64,000 nt of DNA from Geovibrio ferrireducens (GCF_026226615.1 NZ_JAJAPB010000009.1:37286-101285), one strand, 5' to 3'. Positions 50,027 to 59,486 are shown, counted from the first letter of the stretch. Numbers and translations: made by a program. Notes: generated from the sequence alone by a model not told the origin.

Positions 50027-53000
50027 TTAAAGGAAATTAAGAAGCGAGATATTCATCATCTTCGCTGTTGCCTGCAACGCAGCCTGATAGGCCTGCAGTG
50101 CAAGCTGGTATGAAGTGATGGCCGCGCTCTGATCCGTTGTTGTGGCTCCCAGATAACCGGCTTTTATCTCTTCATTTTTTGTACTCATAACAGTGTAATA
50201 GTTGATGGATGTTTCCACCCTTTTCTGCCGTGTGCCCACAGATGTGAGAGAGTTTACTATCTGCGTTTCAGCCTGATCAAGCACGGGCAGTTCGTATTCT
50301 ATACCGGAGCCGACAGCGGTTGTGAATGAGTCAGTGGCGTACAGGTAACCGTTGTCAAAGCCGCCGTAGACACCATCTGCCACGTGGTAGGTCTCGTTCG
50401 CAGTGTTTATGGTGTACATGGCGATCAGTTCCCCTTCGCTTCCTGTGACCTTAATCTGTGCCTCTGTTCCGGCTTTTGCAAAGCCGAGAGTGCTTTCATA
50501 GTCACCGGAAACGTGGAAACTGCTCATAACCGCATCATCGTAAACGAAGGAAAGCTTGCCGCCGTCCACAATTTCTGCACTGATCATTCCGCTGAGCCCT
50601 GCTTTGGTCAGCTTGCTGTTTATCTCAGCTAATAATTCGTCCATAGACTCATAATCTTTAGCATCAAGTGTTATGCTGGCTGTTTTGCTGGTTCCGTCGT
50701 TATATGTGAAGCTGATTGTCCTCTCTCCGGTTGAGGCATCCTTAAGGAAAAGCTTAGGGGTTCCGGCAGCGGTTATGCTGTCCGCGGCTGCGGTTTTGTA
50801 AAATCCAAGCACTGACGATGCCTCTCCGCTGAGAGCCGTATTGGCCGAAACCGAGAGGTTGGTTATTGTTCCGGATGAACTGAAACTCAGGTTGCCGTTG
50901 TTATCCGCAGTGATAGTTACTCCGGCGGGAAGGCCGACCGCGGCGGCGGCGAGGGCAGCAGCATCTGCATACTCCCCTGAAACGTCAGGCGGGAAAGTTA
51001 CCTGAGTTGTCGTCCATGTATCGGTTGCTGTATCGTAATAGGTGAGATCAAGCACTTTATTTGTGGTGAAGGCCAAAGGAGCGGCATTCTGCGCCTTTGT
51101 GGGGTCGTATGTCTGGAGGAAGGTCATCCTTGTGCCTTCATTATTGGCGTTCATGGAAATTTCATGTGTGCCGGAGCCGGAGAAAATTTCCAGCTTGCCG
51201 CCGTTATTGTATGCGCGCACACCGAGACTTGCCAGATCTGTATCAGTGGAGATCATGTTGTTTATAGTGTCCATGATGAGGCTTTCCGGATCGAATGAAT
51301 CAAACCCCAGCGGGCTGTCATTTCTGCCTGCCACATACAGGTTCGTCACTGTGCCGCCCGCTGCGAAGCTGATTGTTCCGTCAGCGTTGGCACTTGCCGT
51401 TATACCTGCGGGGAGAGAGGGGTCAGAGTTGATGGCAGTTATAATATCATTAACACTGGCATAATTTCCCGCAGGAACATTTATCGAAGCTTCCGTCCAT
51501 ACTCCTCCGTCCTGATAGTAGAAGGTGAGCCCTGCGCCCTCTGTGAAGCTGAGGCGCGCCTTTTCCGTGCCAGTGGTCGGGCTTTGTACGGATGAGAATA
51601 TACTGTCACGGTCTATAAAAATGTTTTTGGTGTATACATTGTTTCCGTTTTTTACAACCAGATCAAAGTCTATGTCACTGTTAGCAACATAACGCACTTC
51701 TGATGAAACATTTTTCAGCTCCGACTGGATGTACATTTCAGTCAGGTTGTTTGTGGTGAGTATCTGAAAGTTAAAGAGGTCATTGTAGTTCCCTCTGAAA
51801 GTTCCGTCAAAATAGGGTGTAGCGGTGGAGTTGAGAGTGGTGTCTCTCCATGCGCTTGGGGCTCCTATCCCCTGTTCGGGAATATTAAGGTTAAGTGCGT
51901 TGTAAAGATTCGTGAGCGAGCGGAAGGTGTCCACATTTTTGCCTTCCTCAATTACGTTTATATCACCGAAGCTTACATTTGCATTTGCTTTGAGGTCAAG
52001 GGTGAAGCTTGTTGAGTTAGTGACCTGACCGAGGGAAATTTTTACCCCTTTGGTTATCTCAATCTCCTGCCCGTAGTATGTATCCTGCCTGAGTGTCTGT
52101 GTGGAAACTTTATTCCCTGCAGAATCCGTCACGCTGACAACAATTTTGTCGTAGTCAGTGGGATCAAGCGGGTTAGCTGCCTGCATTACCACATTGAATG
52201 ACCATTTGTCATCCTTTGTGCCTGTGTACTTGCCGCTGACCTTTACGGACTGCTCAAGCATGGCGTAGCCGATCCCGGTGTTCTCTTCATTGATATTAAA
52301 AGTAAGCCTGCTGTTTCCGCTTCTTATGTCCTGAATAACGAGCTTGCCGTCAACAAGGGAAGCATCAACCGCGTTGTCGTAAAGATTTTCCACAAATGTG
52401 AGGAAATCACCGAGTCTGTTTTCTGTGGTTGAAGGATAATCCGAATTACGGGGATTTGCGCTTTTATAATCATTTACTCCGTCAGCGGTGGTAACTTTTG
52501 AGGAAAGGAAGGTATCGTCCCCGTAGTTGACGTTGTGCAGCTTAAGCGTAAGATTGTACATATCCGCTGTGGGTGTGGATTCCACCTGCGCAGTGACCGT
52601 AAACGCGAAGCCGTTGTCCTTAAGAGTCTGGTTGATGGTGTTCTGTATGTCTTCCGCTGTGTCGCCCGCATTTACCGTGAAACTCATGGCGACCCCGTTA
52701 ACGAAAATCTGGTTTGTTCCCACGGGGAAGTTGGCTCTGTTGTCGCTGCCGCCCGTGAGTGATTCGTTTTTGTATTCGATGAGAACAGGATTGTCAAAGC
52801 TGCTGTAGCCGATCTCAAACACAGTGTCCTTGCCCGTTGCGGAATAAGTGAAATCAGTTGTTGACGAGGGTGTAGTGTCAGGGAAACCGAGCTTGTTATT
52901 TACTGTTCCTTTGAGATCAAGCTGAACATGGTCGCCGCTTCTTGTGGTGATAAACATTACTCTGTCGCCGTCATTCACTGCCTGAATCTCATCAGCAAGA

Positions 53001-54229
53001 CCTGAGTTCTCAAGTTTTCTGTTCAGTTCAAACACAACCTCATCTATGCTGCTGTAACCTTTCTGGTCAAGGGTAATGGGAAATTCCTCGTCAGCGTATT
53101 TGAGCGTGACGGTTCTTTCCGCAGCAGTTGCAGTGGTCATATCGAGCTTGACTGCTGAGGGGGCAGTGAGCTTTGCTATACCTATTTTATAACCGTTATG
53201 GTCTGTTCCGTTTATCTTAATGGAATCCGCAAGTGTGGCGTTAGCGCCGTCCAGACTGGAGAAGTAGGTCGTGGAGGTGGCGTAAAGTCCGTTTGTTTTG
53301 TTGGTTACAGTGCCTCTCAGGGTCTTGTACGTCTCCATGAAGATTTCCTGCCCTGTGGTGTTTATGCCCACTTCCTGACTGTAACCGATTTTAGTGGTGA
53401 CTATGCCGTCGTCTCCGTAATAACTGACATTGTCTCCGGGTTTGTAATAGAAGCTGGTTGTGAGGGTGCGCCCTTCCATATCCGTATCGGGAAGTTTTAT
53501 CCCTGCTCCCGTGCCTGTATTTATAACCATGCCTTTGCTGTAAGCGGCTGTGAGGGTATATGATGTATTGTTGCCTTTTCCGGCGGTTTCGTCAGTTCCG
53601 TTTGTATCGATTAGCACCTTATTGCCGTTTTTATCAAAAAGCTGAACAGTGGCTATGCCGTTTGTCACTGTCACCTTCGCTGTGTATGTCCCTTCCTTAA
53701 GCTCAGGCATGTCGTTATACTGTTTCTGCACCATGGCATCAGCGCCGTTTATGTTTGACACCACGGAGCTGACCTGCCTTTCCTGAGTCTGAAAAGGCTG
53801 CGTCTGGGTGGCGTAGCCTGAGAAGAGGTAGCGTCCGTTGTAATAGGCGTTCCCGACAGCGAGAAGCCCTTCAATAACTCCTTTGACATCCCCGGCGAGA
53901 GCCTTGCGGCTTTCTGCGCTCTGGCTGTCATTCATGCCGTATATGGCGTATTCGTTCAGCGCCTTGCTTATGAGATCCGATGCTGACTGAAGCTCACTGT
54001 CGCTGTTGCTGAGCCATGTGAGAGCGTTTTCCGCATTGCGCTTAAACTGGGCGGACTCATCGAGCATGGTCTGTATGGTGAGAGCGGAGATGTAGTTAAC
54101 CGGATCCTGCTCAGGGGTGAGCAGATTACGCCCTTTTGTGACCGCATCCAGAGTGTTGGAAACGGAATTAAGGTTGTTCTGGATTCCTGTAAGGTATCTC
54201 ATTGTCATGTAGTTATATGTGACTCTCAT
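50027..54229 (-). CDS. flgL: Giant flagellar hook-filament junction protein FlgL
   Basis: 1400 residues, about four to five times the normal FlgL. Both ends are orthodox: residues 1-150 (YLTGIQNNLNSVSNTLDAV; LLTPEQDPVNYISAL; YNGRYLFSGYATQTQPF) and residues 1320-1400 (QIVNSLTSVGTRQKRVETSI; YQLALQAYQAALQATAKMM), the helices that form the junction. Between them lie about 1100 residues of beta-rich, threonine- and aspartate-rich sequence with at least four copies of a domain of 80-90 residues. The frame is uninterrupted. Position between flgK and fliW confirms identity. The insert should protrude from the filament surface. Confidence 0.93.
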   Translation of the reverse strand: MRVTYNYMTMRYLTGIQNNLNSVSNTLDAVTKGRNLLTPEQDPVNYISALTIQTMLDESAQFKRNAENALTWLSNSDSELQSASDLISKALNEYAIYGMNDSQSAESRKALAGDVKGVIEGLLAVGNAYYNGRYLFSGYATQTQPFQTQERQVSSVVSNINGADAMVQKQYNDMPELKEGTYTAKVTVTNGIATVQLFDKNGNKVLIDTNGTDETAGKGNNTSYTLTAAYSKGMVINTGTGAGIKLPDTDMEGRTLTTSFYYKPGDNVSYYGDDGIVTTKIGYSQEVGINTTGQEIFMETYKTLRGTVTNKTNGLYATSTTYFSSLDGANATLADSIKINGTDHNGYKIGIAKLTAPSAVKLDMTTATAAERTVTLKYADEEFPITLDQKGYSSIDEVVFELNRKLENSGLADEIQAVNDGDRVMFITTRSGDHVQLDLKGTVNNKLGFPDTTPSSTTDFTYSATGKDTVFEIGYSSFDNPVLIEYKNESLTGGSDNRANFPVGTNQIFVNGVAMSFTVNAGDTAEDIQNTINQTLKDNGFAFTVTAQVESTPTADMYNLTLKLHNVNYGDDTFLSSKVTTADGVNDYKSANPRNSDYPSTTENRLGDFLTFVENLYDNAVDASLVDGKLVIQDIRSGNSRLTFNINEENTGIGYAMLEQSVKVSGKYTGTKDDKWSFNVVMQAANPLDPTDYDKIVVSVTDSAGNKVSTQTLRQDTYYGQEIEITKGVKISLGQVTNSTSFTLDLKANANVSFGDINVIEEGKNVDTFRSLTNLYNALNLNIPEQGIGAPSAWRDTTLNSTATPYFDGTFRGNYNDLFNFQILTTNNLTEMYIQSELKNVSSEVRYVANSDIDFDLVVKNGNNVYTKNIFIDRDSIFSSVQSPTTGTEKARLSFTEGAGLTFYYQDGGVWTEASINVPAGNYASVNDIITAINSDPSLPAGITASANADGTISFAAGGTVTNLYVAGRNDSPLGFDSFDPESLIMDTINNMISTDTDLASLGVRAYNNGGKLEIFSGSGTHEISMNANNEGTRMTFLQTYDPTKAQNAAPLAFTTNKVLDLTYYDTATDTWTTTQVTFPPDVSGEYADAAALAAAAVGLPAGVTITADNNGNLSFSSSGTITNLSVSANTALSGEASSVLGFYKTAAADSITAAGTPKLFLKDASTGERTISFTYNDGTSKTASITLDAKDYESMDELLAEINSKLTKAGLSGMISAEIVDGGKLSFVYDDAVMSSFHVSGDYESTLGFAKAGTEAQIKVTGSEGELIAMYTINTANETYHVADGVYGGFDNGYLYATDSFTTAVGSGIEYELPVLDQAETQIVNSLTSVGTRQKRVETSINYYTVMSTKNEEIKAGYLGATTTDQSAAITSYQLALQAYQAALQATAKMMNISLLNFL
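50480..53119 (-). repeat. Repeated domains inside the FlgL insert
   Basis: Similar protein units lie at residues about 371-449, 890-976, 1057-1143 and 1168-1250. Each has a beta start (ERTVTLKYADEEFPITL; ERTISFTYNDGTSKTASI; ARLSFTEGAGLTFYY; VLDLTYYDTATDTW), a helix such as SIDEVVFELNRKL or SMDELLAEINSKL, a strand with G.(I/V/L)(S/M)F and an ending such as LGF. A more distant unit lies near 499-570. The pattern resembles flagellin IN (hypervariable insert) domains. Confidence 0.7.
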
Positions 54230-54244
54230 AGCTGCACCTTTAAA

Positions 54245-56002
54245 TTATCTGCCCACAAGTCCTGTTCCGTTGATCAGCTTATCGATCATACTGTCCACAG
54301 TGGTTATGAATCTCGCGCTTGCCTCGTATGAACGCTGAAATCTCATCAGGTTGGTGAGTTCCTCGTCCATGGAAACGCCCTGTATCTCCTCAAGTTTAAG
54401 CTGTAGCTCGCTTAAGGAGTATGTAACCGTAGACACGAAAGTGTCTACCTGAGCCTTTTCGCTGGCAAGGGTTGCCACGAAATAGCTGTAAAAGCCGTCT
54501 ATGGTTACGCCCTGATCCTTGAAAACCTTTGTATATTTCAGGTTTGCAAGGGCTTCTGCCGCCTTGTTGTCCCCTTCCGCGCCGCTGTAGCCGGCGGCTA
54601 TGTAAAGGTTATTGTCCTTTATCAGGCTGGAAAGCTGAATGTCGCTCGCTCCGGTTCCGGAGAAGTAGGAGTTAAGCCCCGCAGCCACAAGGAGGTTGGA
54701 TGTATCCTCAGTAAATGCGAAGGTATAACCGGCTTCGGTGGAGATTTTTATTGAGTTGTCCATCGCTATGGAAGCCTGAAGCTTACCGCCTGTCATATCT
54801 CCGTCTGCTGCGGATATTTTCTGTATCACACTGTTAAGGTTGTCTTTGTCAGGGTCAATGTCTATATCGTATGTGCCTGCCACGTCTCCTGCGGAGTCGT
54901 AAACTGTTATCCTGACAGTGCCTTTTGTAACCTGAGCAGTGGGGAACGAACCCGCCTCCTGAGAAAAAACAAAGGAAGGGTTAGGAACTCCGTTGGTGGA
55001 TGTTATCTGTGTGAACCTGTTAACCCCCTGACCCAGAGAGTGTATTCTGTTGGTTTCGTTTATGAGGGTTACGGCCAGTTCATCAATCTGCTTCATATAG
55101 CCTGGTATTATTTCGTCTCTGGCTTTCAGTTCAGCACCCATCGCACCGCCAGTTATGAAGGAAGTGAGGTCAGTCTGCCCTTTGGTGTCCACAGATGTTC
55201 CCCAGGTTATTTTGTAATGTCCGTCGTTGCTTTCATCGCTTTCTGCAAAGAGCTTGTAGCTTACCTTATCATCCACAAGTGCGCTTCCGCCGAGATACAC
55301 AGTGACCTGACCGTTGTTTTTCTCGTGTACGCTTACGTTTGCCAGTTCGGAAAGTCTGGACAATATCTGGTCTCTCTGGTCGCGGTAATCATTTGCCGTG
55401 TTGCCGAGAGACTCTATCTTGGCTATTTCGCCGTTAATTTTTGCCAGAGCTTCTGAAAGCTGGTTTATCTCATTTACATAGGCGGAGATATTGTAGTCGG
55501 ACTCTTTTCTGAAACTTTCAAGCTGGTTGTAGCTGCTCTGGATTTTCTGTGTGAGCGTGTTGGTTGTTTCAACGAGGTTGACCCTCTTGACCATGGCTTC
55601 TGTCGACTGATCCGTCGGGTTATTGGCAAAGTCGCTCCATGCATTAAAGTAGTCTTTCAGGGCCTCACCCAGTCCGGAACCGTCCTCAAGCTCATTGAAA
55701 TACACAGTAACCTTGGAGAGCGTGGTCTGCACCGATGTGTAGAAGCTGAGCTGCGACTGCCCGTTGCGTATGCTTTCGGCAAGGATTTCGTCATATACCC
55801 TTGTTATGGACGTAATCTGAACGCCGCGTCCGTAAACATTGGAACCGCTTATATTCGGTGTCTGGGTGGTGAGGCTCACAGTCTGCCTTGAGTAACCGGC
55901 AGTGTTGATGTTGGCTATGTTGTGGCCTGTTACGTCTATACCGGCCTGAGATGCCATAAGACCTGAGATGCCGCTGTTGAATATGCCGAAAATGTTGGAC
56001 AT
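54245..56002 (-). CDS. flgK: Flagellar hook-associated protein FlgK
   Basis: 585 residues. N-terminal FNSGISGLMASQAGIDVTGHNIANINTAG in two overlapping conserved pieces, GRGVQITSITRVYDEILAE, and C-terminal GVSMDEELTNLMRFQRSYEASARFITTVDSMIDKLIN define HAP1. It joins hook to FlgL. Normal size, in contrast to the enlarged FlgL. 15 bases before flgL. Confidence 0.97.
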   Translation of the reverse strand: MSNIFGIFNSGISGLMASQAGIDVTGHNIANINTAGYSRQTVSLTTQTPNISGSNVYGRGVQITSITRVYDEILAESIRNGQSQLSFYTSVQTTLSKVTVYFNELEDGSGLGEALKDYFNAWSDFANNPTDQSTEAMVKRVNLVETTNTLTQKIQSSYNQLESFRKESDYNISAYVNEINQLSEALAKINGEIAKIESLGNTANDYRDQRDQILSRLSELANVSVHEKNNGQVTVYLGGSALVDDKVSYKLFAESDESNDGHYKITWGTSVDTKGQTDLTSFITGGAMGAELKARDEIIPGYMKQIDELAVTLINETNRIHSLGQGVNRFTQITSTNGVPNPSFVFSQEAGSFPTAQVTKGTVRITVYDSAGDVAGTYDIDIDPDKDNLNSVIQKISAADGDMTGGKLQASIAMDNSIKISTEAGYTFAFTEDTSNLLVAAGLNSYFSGTGASDIQLSSLIKDNNLYIAAGYSGAEGDNKAAEALANLKYTKVFKDQGVTIDGFYSYFVATLASEKAQVDTFVSTVTYSLSELQLKLEEIQGVSMDEELTNLMRFQRSYEASARFITTVDSMIDKLINGTGLVGR

Positions 56003-56011
56003 GGCGTTCTC

Positions 56012-56491
56012 CTATCCTCTTCTGTCAACCAGGGAGTTGATGCCTCTGGGCTTTCCGTGGGTGCTGTAGGTGCTGCCTGCGGTGATGCCCAGCTTGTCGA
56101 AAAAGTCGTTAACAAGGCTTATGTTTGTTCTGTAGAGGATTTTGAGAGCGAGGTTTTCGTCATTAAGCCTGTGCATTACGTTTTTCAGATTATTGCGTAC
56201 CTGGCTGAATTCCTGTCTGAGTTCCGCCTCGTTCGTGAGGTCTATAATTTCTGACAGGGATATTTCATCCCTGCCTTCATCCATGCTGATTTTTTTGATT
56301 ATAGTGCGTCTGGCTTCTTCAAGGAGCTTTTCCTTGTATACAAGGGTATCCTTACGCTTGGTGAGCTCCAGCGTATCGTCAACATTCCATCTGGATACAG
56401 CTTCTTTCTCAAGAGCCATAACAGACGCAAGCTCAGAATAAAGCTCGCACTGCGATTTCAGTATATCAAGAAGGTTTCTGAATTTGTCCAT
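56012..56491 (-). CDS. flgN: FlgN-type flagellar export chaperone
   Basis: 159 residues, all-helical (LDILKSQCELYSELASVMALEKEAVSRWNVDDTLELTKRKD; RNNLKNVMHRLNDENLALKIL across two helices) as in FlgN, which binds FlgK and FlgL before export. Sequence identity in this family is low; length and position between flgM and flgK carry the assignment. Confidence 0.88.
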   Translation of the reverse strand: MDKFRNLLDILKSQCELYSELASVMALEKEAVSRWNVDDTLELTKRKDTLVYKEKLLEEARRTIIKKISMDEGRDEISLSEIIDLTNEAELRQEFSQVRNNLKNVMHRLNDENLALKILYRTNISLVNDFFDKLGITAGSTYSTHGKPRGINSLVDRRG

Positions 56492-56539
56492 CCCTTGCCT
56501 CCATATGCGGGGGTTTGAGATGTGCGGGAAAGGGCTGTT

Positions 56540-56836
56540 TTAGAAAATATCGTCTATGGCCGCATTGACGACTTTTTCCGCAACCTGCTTACCGGAAACC
56601 TCATAGGTTCCGTTTTCGATTTTGCCGCGGATTTCGTTCACAAGGTCAATGCGTATGTCGGAAGCCGCTTTAAGCTTCTTGGAAACGGCAACTGCTTCTT
56701 TTGCACCGGAGGACAAGGATACACTGTCAGTTTCGGCAGATTTTTTAGCAGCGGAAGATTCGCTCTTCTTTGCTTTTGCCTGTTCAGACTGTTCAGTTTT
56801 TTTCAGCGAGAGGCTGATTTTATCTTCGATCCTCAT
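56540..56836 (-). CDS. flgM: Anti-sigma-28 factor FlgM
   Basis: 98 residues. A disordered lysine- and serine-rich first half (TEQSEQAKAKKSES) precedes the sigma-binding C-terminal helices (RIDLVNEIRGKIENGTYEVSGKQVAEKVVNAAI). FlgM holds sigma-28 inactive until it is secreted after hook completion. A near-consensus sigma-28 promoter lies directly upstream, giving the expected feedback loop. GGAGGAG precedes the ATG. Confidence 0.94.
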   Translation of the reverse strand: MRIEDKISLSLKKTEQSEQAKAKKSESSAAKKSAETDSVSLSSGAKEAVAVSKKLKAASDIRIDLVNEIRGKIENGTYEVSGKQVAEKVVNAAIDDIF

Positions 56837-56860
56837 TTTAATGCTCCTCCGATGTCTTAT

Positions 56861-56887
56861 ATATCGGCAGATTACATCCCGACTTTA
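56861..56887 (-). promoter_or_regulatory. Sigma-28 (FliA) promoter for flgM-N-K-L-fliW-csrA
   Basis: On the minus strand TAAAGTCG (56880-56887), exactly 11 bases, then GCCGATAT (56861-56868) matches the TAAAGTTT-N11-GCCGATAA consensus at 13 of 16 positions. It ends 24 bases before the flgM ATG. This is the best flagellar promoter in the window and implies a sigma-28 gene elsewhere in the genome. Confidence 0.85.
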
Positions 56888-56947
56888 GCAGTATTTGCCT
56901 TTTGTTTCCAGTGAAACTTGCCTTTCACGCAATCTCGTTCTTAGTTA

Positions 56948-57352
56948 CTAAATAGCAACGTTTATGCCAGTGTCTTTTCTGTTGCCGATCAGCGATTTTC
57001 CGCTGTTGTAGGGGTTTTTGAGATCAGTTTTCTTTTCCCCGTGGTAATTGTTTCCCTGATCCGATCCGGGAAGATATTTCTGCATCTGCTCAAAAAGCAT
57101 GTCGCCTATGCCCCCTTTGGACTCGGCGGCTGCCTTCTTTGACATTTCAGTATCAAGCATTTCGGTGAAGTATTTTTCCCCGGCGCTTTTCTTAACCAGA
57201 TCTGATTCCATAGTGGCTTTACGCATGGTTTTGTAGATCATGTCGTAAAACATTGCCTCGAAGTCCTGGCAGACCTCTTTCAGCCTTTTTTCCTGATCAA
57301 TAGTGGTGTAGCCGTCAAAGCTTTTGGCTTCCCTTACCGTTTCGGCGAACAT
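56948..57352 (-). CDS. flgJ: FlgJ-like rod-binding protein (no muramidase domain)
   Basis: 134 residues matching the N-terminal half of FlgJ: LKEVCQDFEAMFYDMIYKTMRKA and GEKYFTEMLDTEMSKKAAAE are the rod-binding signature. The C-terminal peptidoglycan hydrolase of enteric FlgJ is absent, as in many other phyla, so a separate enzyme must open the cell wall for the rod. It starts at the end of flgI (1-base overlap). Confidence 0.93.
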   Translation of the reverse strand: MFAETVREAKSFDGYTTIDQEKRLKEVCQDFEAMFYDMIYKTMRKATMESDLVKKSAGEKYFTEMLDTEMSKKAAAESKGGIGDMLFEQMQKYLPGSDQGNNYHGEKKTDLKNPYNSGKSLIGNRKDTGINVAI

Positions 57353-58437
57353 TACATCACCTCCAGCTCACCGTGCAGAGCACCGGCTGAGTTGATGGCC
57401 TGAAGAACCGAAATGAGGTCTCTGGGGGTTACGCCTATGGAGTTCAGCGCCTTCACAAGGTCGCTTATGCTTATGCCTTCGGGAACAACCATCAGCTTAT
57501 TAGGCTCTTCCTGAACCTGAATATTGGTTGTTTCCGTTCTTGTTTCCTCAAAAGGGTTGAAAAGGTTGCGCTCTGTATCAACCGTGCTGCTTATAGTTAT
57601 AGTGAGATTTCCGTGTGAGACCGCCACAGTGCTTATCCGCACGTCCGCGCCCATCACTATTGTTCCCGTGCGCTCATCAACAACTACCTTGGCCTTGCCC
57701 GCGGGTTCGACCGGTACGCTGAGAACCGAGTCCATGAAGTCGTAAAAATTGGTGCGGAAAACATCAGGTATGTCCACCTTGATGCTGGTGGGGGAGGTTA
57801 TTACCGCCACATCAGAGCCGATGTATGCGTTGATGGCATCCTTTGCCCTTACCACGTTTGTCATGTTGTATGTATTGAAGGCTATTTCAAAGAAGTTGGT
57901 GTTCATCTGGAAGTCTATCTCGCGTTCGACCAGTGCGCCGTTGGGTATCATACCCACTGTCGGGTGGTTTTTTACGGCTCCTGCACCGCCGGAGGAAACA
58001 TTCATCCCTCCCACGGAGATGGGTCCCTGAGCCACGGCGTATGTCTGTCCGTTTGCGGCGGAAAGGGGTGTCATAAGCAGTGTTCCCCCCTCAAGGCTTT
58101 TTGCATCGCCTATGGAGGAGACCACAACATCTGTCTTGCTGCCGTTTTTGGCGAAGGCAGAGAGCTTTGCCGTAACCATAACCGCGGCGACGTTTTTCAC
58201 CTTAACGTCATCCTTGTTTACCGTAATGCCCATTCTCTCCAGCATGTTCACGAGTGACTGGATGGTGAACTCGGTTCCGGTTTTGTCTCCCGTACCGTTA
58301 AGGCCGACCACAAGGCCGTAGCCTATGAGCTGGTTGTCCCTGATCCCTTTTACGTTCACAAGGTCACGTATCTTAACATTTGCGGAAGCCTGGAGGCTTA
58401 TGAAGAAAACAAGGAGTATTACGGCAATTTTTTTCAT
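57352..58437 (-). CDS. flgI: Flagellar P-ring protein FlgI
   Basis: 361 residues from an ATG that follows AGGAG; eight earlier codons overlap flgH and are not needed. Signal peptide MKKIAVILLVFFISLQASA, then IRDLVNVKGIRDNQLIGYGLVVGLNGTGD, MTAKLSAFAKNG-like and TPLSAANGQTYAVAQGP motifs, and ISVLQAINSAGALHGELEVM at the end. It assembles in the periplasm around the rod with help from FlgA (11.2 kb). Confidence 0.97.
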   Translation of the reverse strand: MKKIAVILLVFFISLQASANVKIRDLVNVKGIRDNQLIGYGLVVGLNGTGDKTGTEFTIQSLVNMLERMGITVNKDDVKVKNVAAVMVTAKLSAFAKNGSKTDVVVSSIGDAKSLEGGTLLMTPLSAANGQTYAVAQGPISVGGMNVSSGGAGAVKNHPTVGMIPNGALVEREIDFQMNTNFFEIAFNTYNMTNVVRAKDAINAYIGSDVAVITSPTSIKVDIPDVFRTNFYDFMDSVLSVPVEPAGKAKVVVDERTGTIVMGADVRISTVAVSHGNLTITISSTVDTERNLFNPFEETRTETTNIQVQEEPNKLMVVPEGISISDLVKALNSIGVTPRDLISVLQAINSAGALHGELEVM

Positions 58438-58448
58438 TTCATCAGCTC

Positions 58449-59183
58449 CTAGAACGGCCATACCCAGCCGAGAACCGTTCCCAGCCAGCCTTTTTTATTC
58501 GAATCGGAGATTATGCCTTTGCCGCTGTAGGATATGCGGGCATCGGCTATGGCTGTGGAAGGTACTGTGTTTTCAGCGCTTATATCCTTCTGCCTGATTA
58601 CTCCGGTGAGTTTTATTATCTGTTTTTCCTGATCAACCACTATTTCACGGTTGCCTTCAATCACAAGGTTGCCGCTGGGGAGAATCTCAATAACCCTTGC
58701 GGCTATTGTTGCACTCACGCGGTCAGACTTGCTCTTGCTGCCGTTCCCCGCGAAGGATTCCGAAGTGTTTGTGCCTATGGTGGGGCTGAACTCGTTTCCG
58801 GTTCCGAGAAAGTTGCTCATGCCGAGGTTAAGGGGAAGTCCGAGAGCCGCTGTGACAGAGGAGTTGTTGCTGCCTGATTTACTGGTCTGGGTTGAGTTGG
58901 AGTTGCTTGCGGAGGATGACTCCACAATGTTGACCACAATGAGGTCGCCAACCTGACGTGCCTTGTAGTCAAGGAACAGGGTTCCCCTCACGCCTGAATC
59001 CGCCCAGAGGGAGGCGGTGGGAACTTTTTCCCTCTGCTGCATGCCGTAGCGCTCAATGTCTTCCTTGTAGCTTGGCTTGTATGCTTCGGGCTCAAAGTCG
59101 TACTGCTTGGCGCAGCCTGAGAATATGAAAAGGGCAGTAAGAACCATGCCTGCCGTGAAAAATTTTCTTGTTCCTGTGCTCAT
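58449..59183 (-). CDS. flgH: Flagellar L-ring lipoprotein FlgH
   Basis: 244 residues with a lipoprotein signal (lipobox FSGC, acylated cysteine at residue 24), the LFLDYKARQVGDLIVVNIVE segment, GNLVIEGNREI, QIIKLTGVIRQKDI and VPSTAIADARISYSGKG. It forms the outer-membrane ring of the basal body, evidence for a diderm cell. First gene of the flgH-I-J group, behind a sigma-54-like site. Confidence 0.97.
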   Translation of the reverse strand: MSTGTRKFFTAGMVLTALFIFSGCAKQYDFEPEAYKPSYKEDIERYGMQQREKVPTASLWADSGVRGTLFLDYKARQVGDLIVVNIVESSSASNSNSTQTSKSGSNNSSVTAALGLPLNLGMSNFLGTGNEFSPTIGTNTSESFAGNGSKSKSDRVSATIAARVIEILPSGNLVIEGNREIVVDQEKQIIKLTGVIRQKDISAENTVPSTAIADARISYSGKGIISDSNKKGWLGTVLGWVWPF

Positions 59184-59217
59184 TGTACACCTCTGTTAAG
59201 GGATTCTGAGATGTATT

Positions 59218-59233
59218 AGAAAGAATCGTGCCA
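59218..59233 (-). promoter_or_regulatory. Sigma-54-like promoter for flgH-I-J
   Basis: On the minus strand TGGCACG followed by ATTC and TTTCT matches TGGCAC-N5-TTGCW with exact spacing and one important mismatch (T for G in the -12 GC). It lies 35 bases before the flgH ATG. Confidence 0.6.
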
Positions 59234-59356
59234 AAGATGGTAAATTGCAGAGTATCAGGTATTTAGGATATTCGCGGGTTGGGAGGGGGAATATATTTCC
59301 CTGTTTAAGCATCTGCTGAGGCAGCAGTTCCATGGATGGAATGCTATATAAAGAAA

Positions 59357-59387
59357 AAAGGCTTGCTCTTTGCGGGAGCAAGCCTTT
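59357..59387 (-). terminator. Terminator of the initiator tRNA gene
   Basis: AGGCTTGCTC (59359-59368) pairs with GAGCAAGCCT (59376-59385). On the minus strand the hairpin runs into TTTTTCTTT. It lies 14 bases after the tRNA 3' end. Nothing coding is seen between here and flgH. Confidence 0.9.
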
Positions 59388-59400
59388 AAACTTATCGAAA

Positions 59401-59474
<74 letters not shown>

Positions 59475-59486
59475 CCAAGGATTGCT

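Noticed and set aside
50027..54229. Several separate genes in place of one giant flgL
   Set aside because: One frame is open for 1400 codons, with FlgL signatures at both ends and no internal stop or frameshift.
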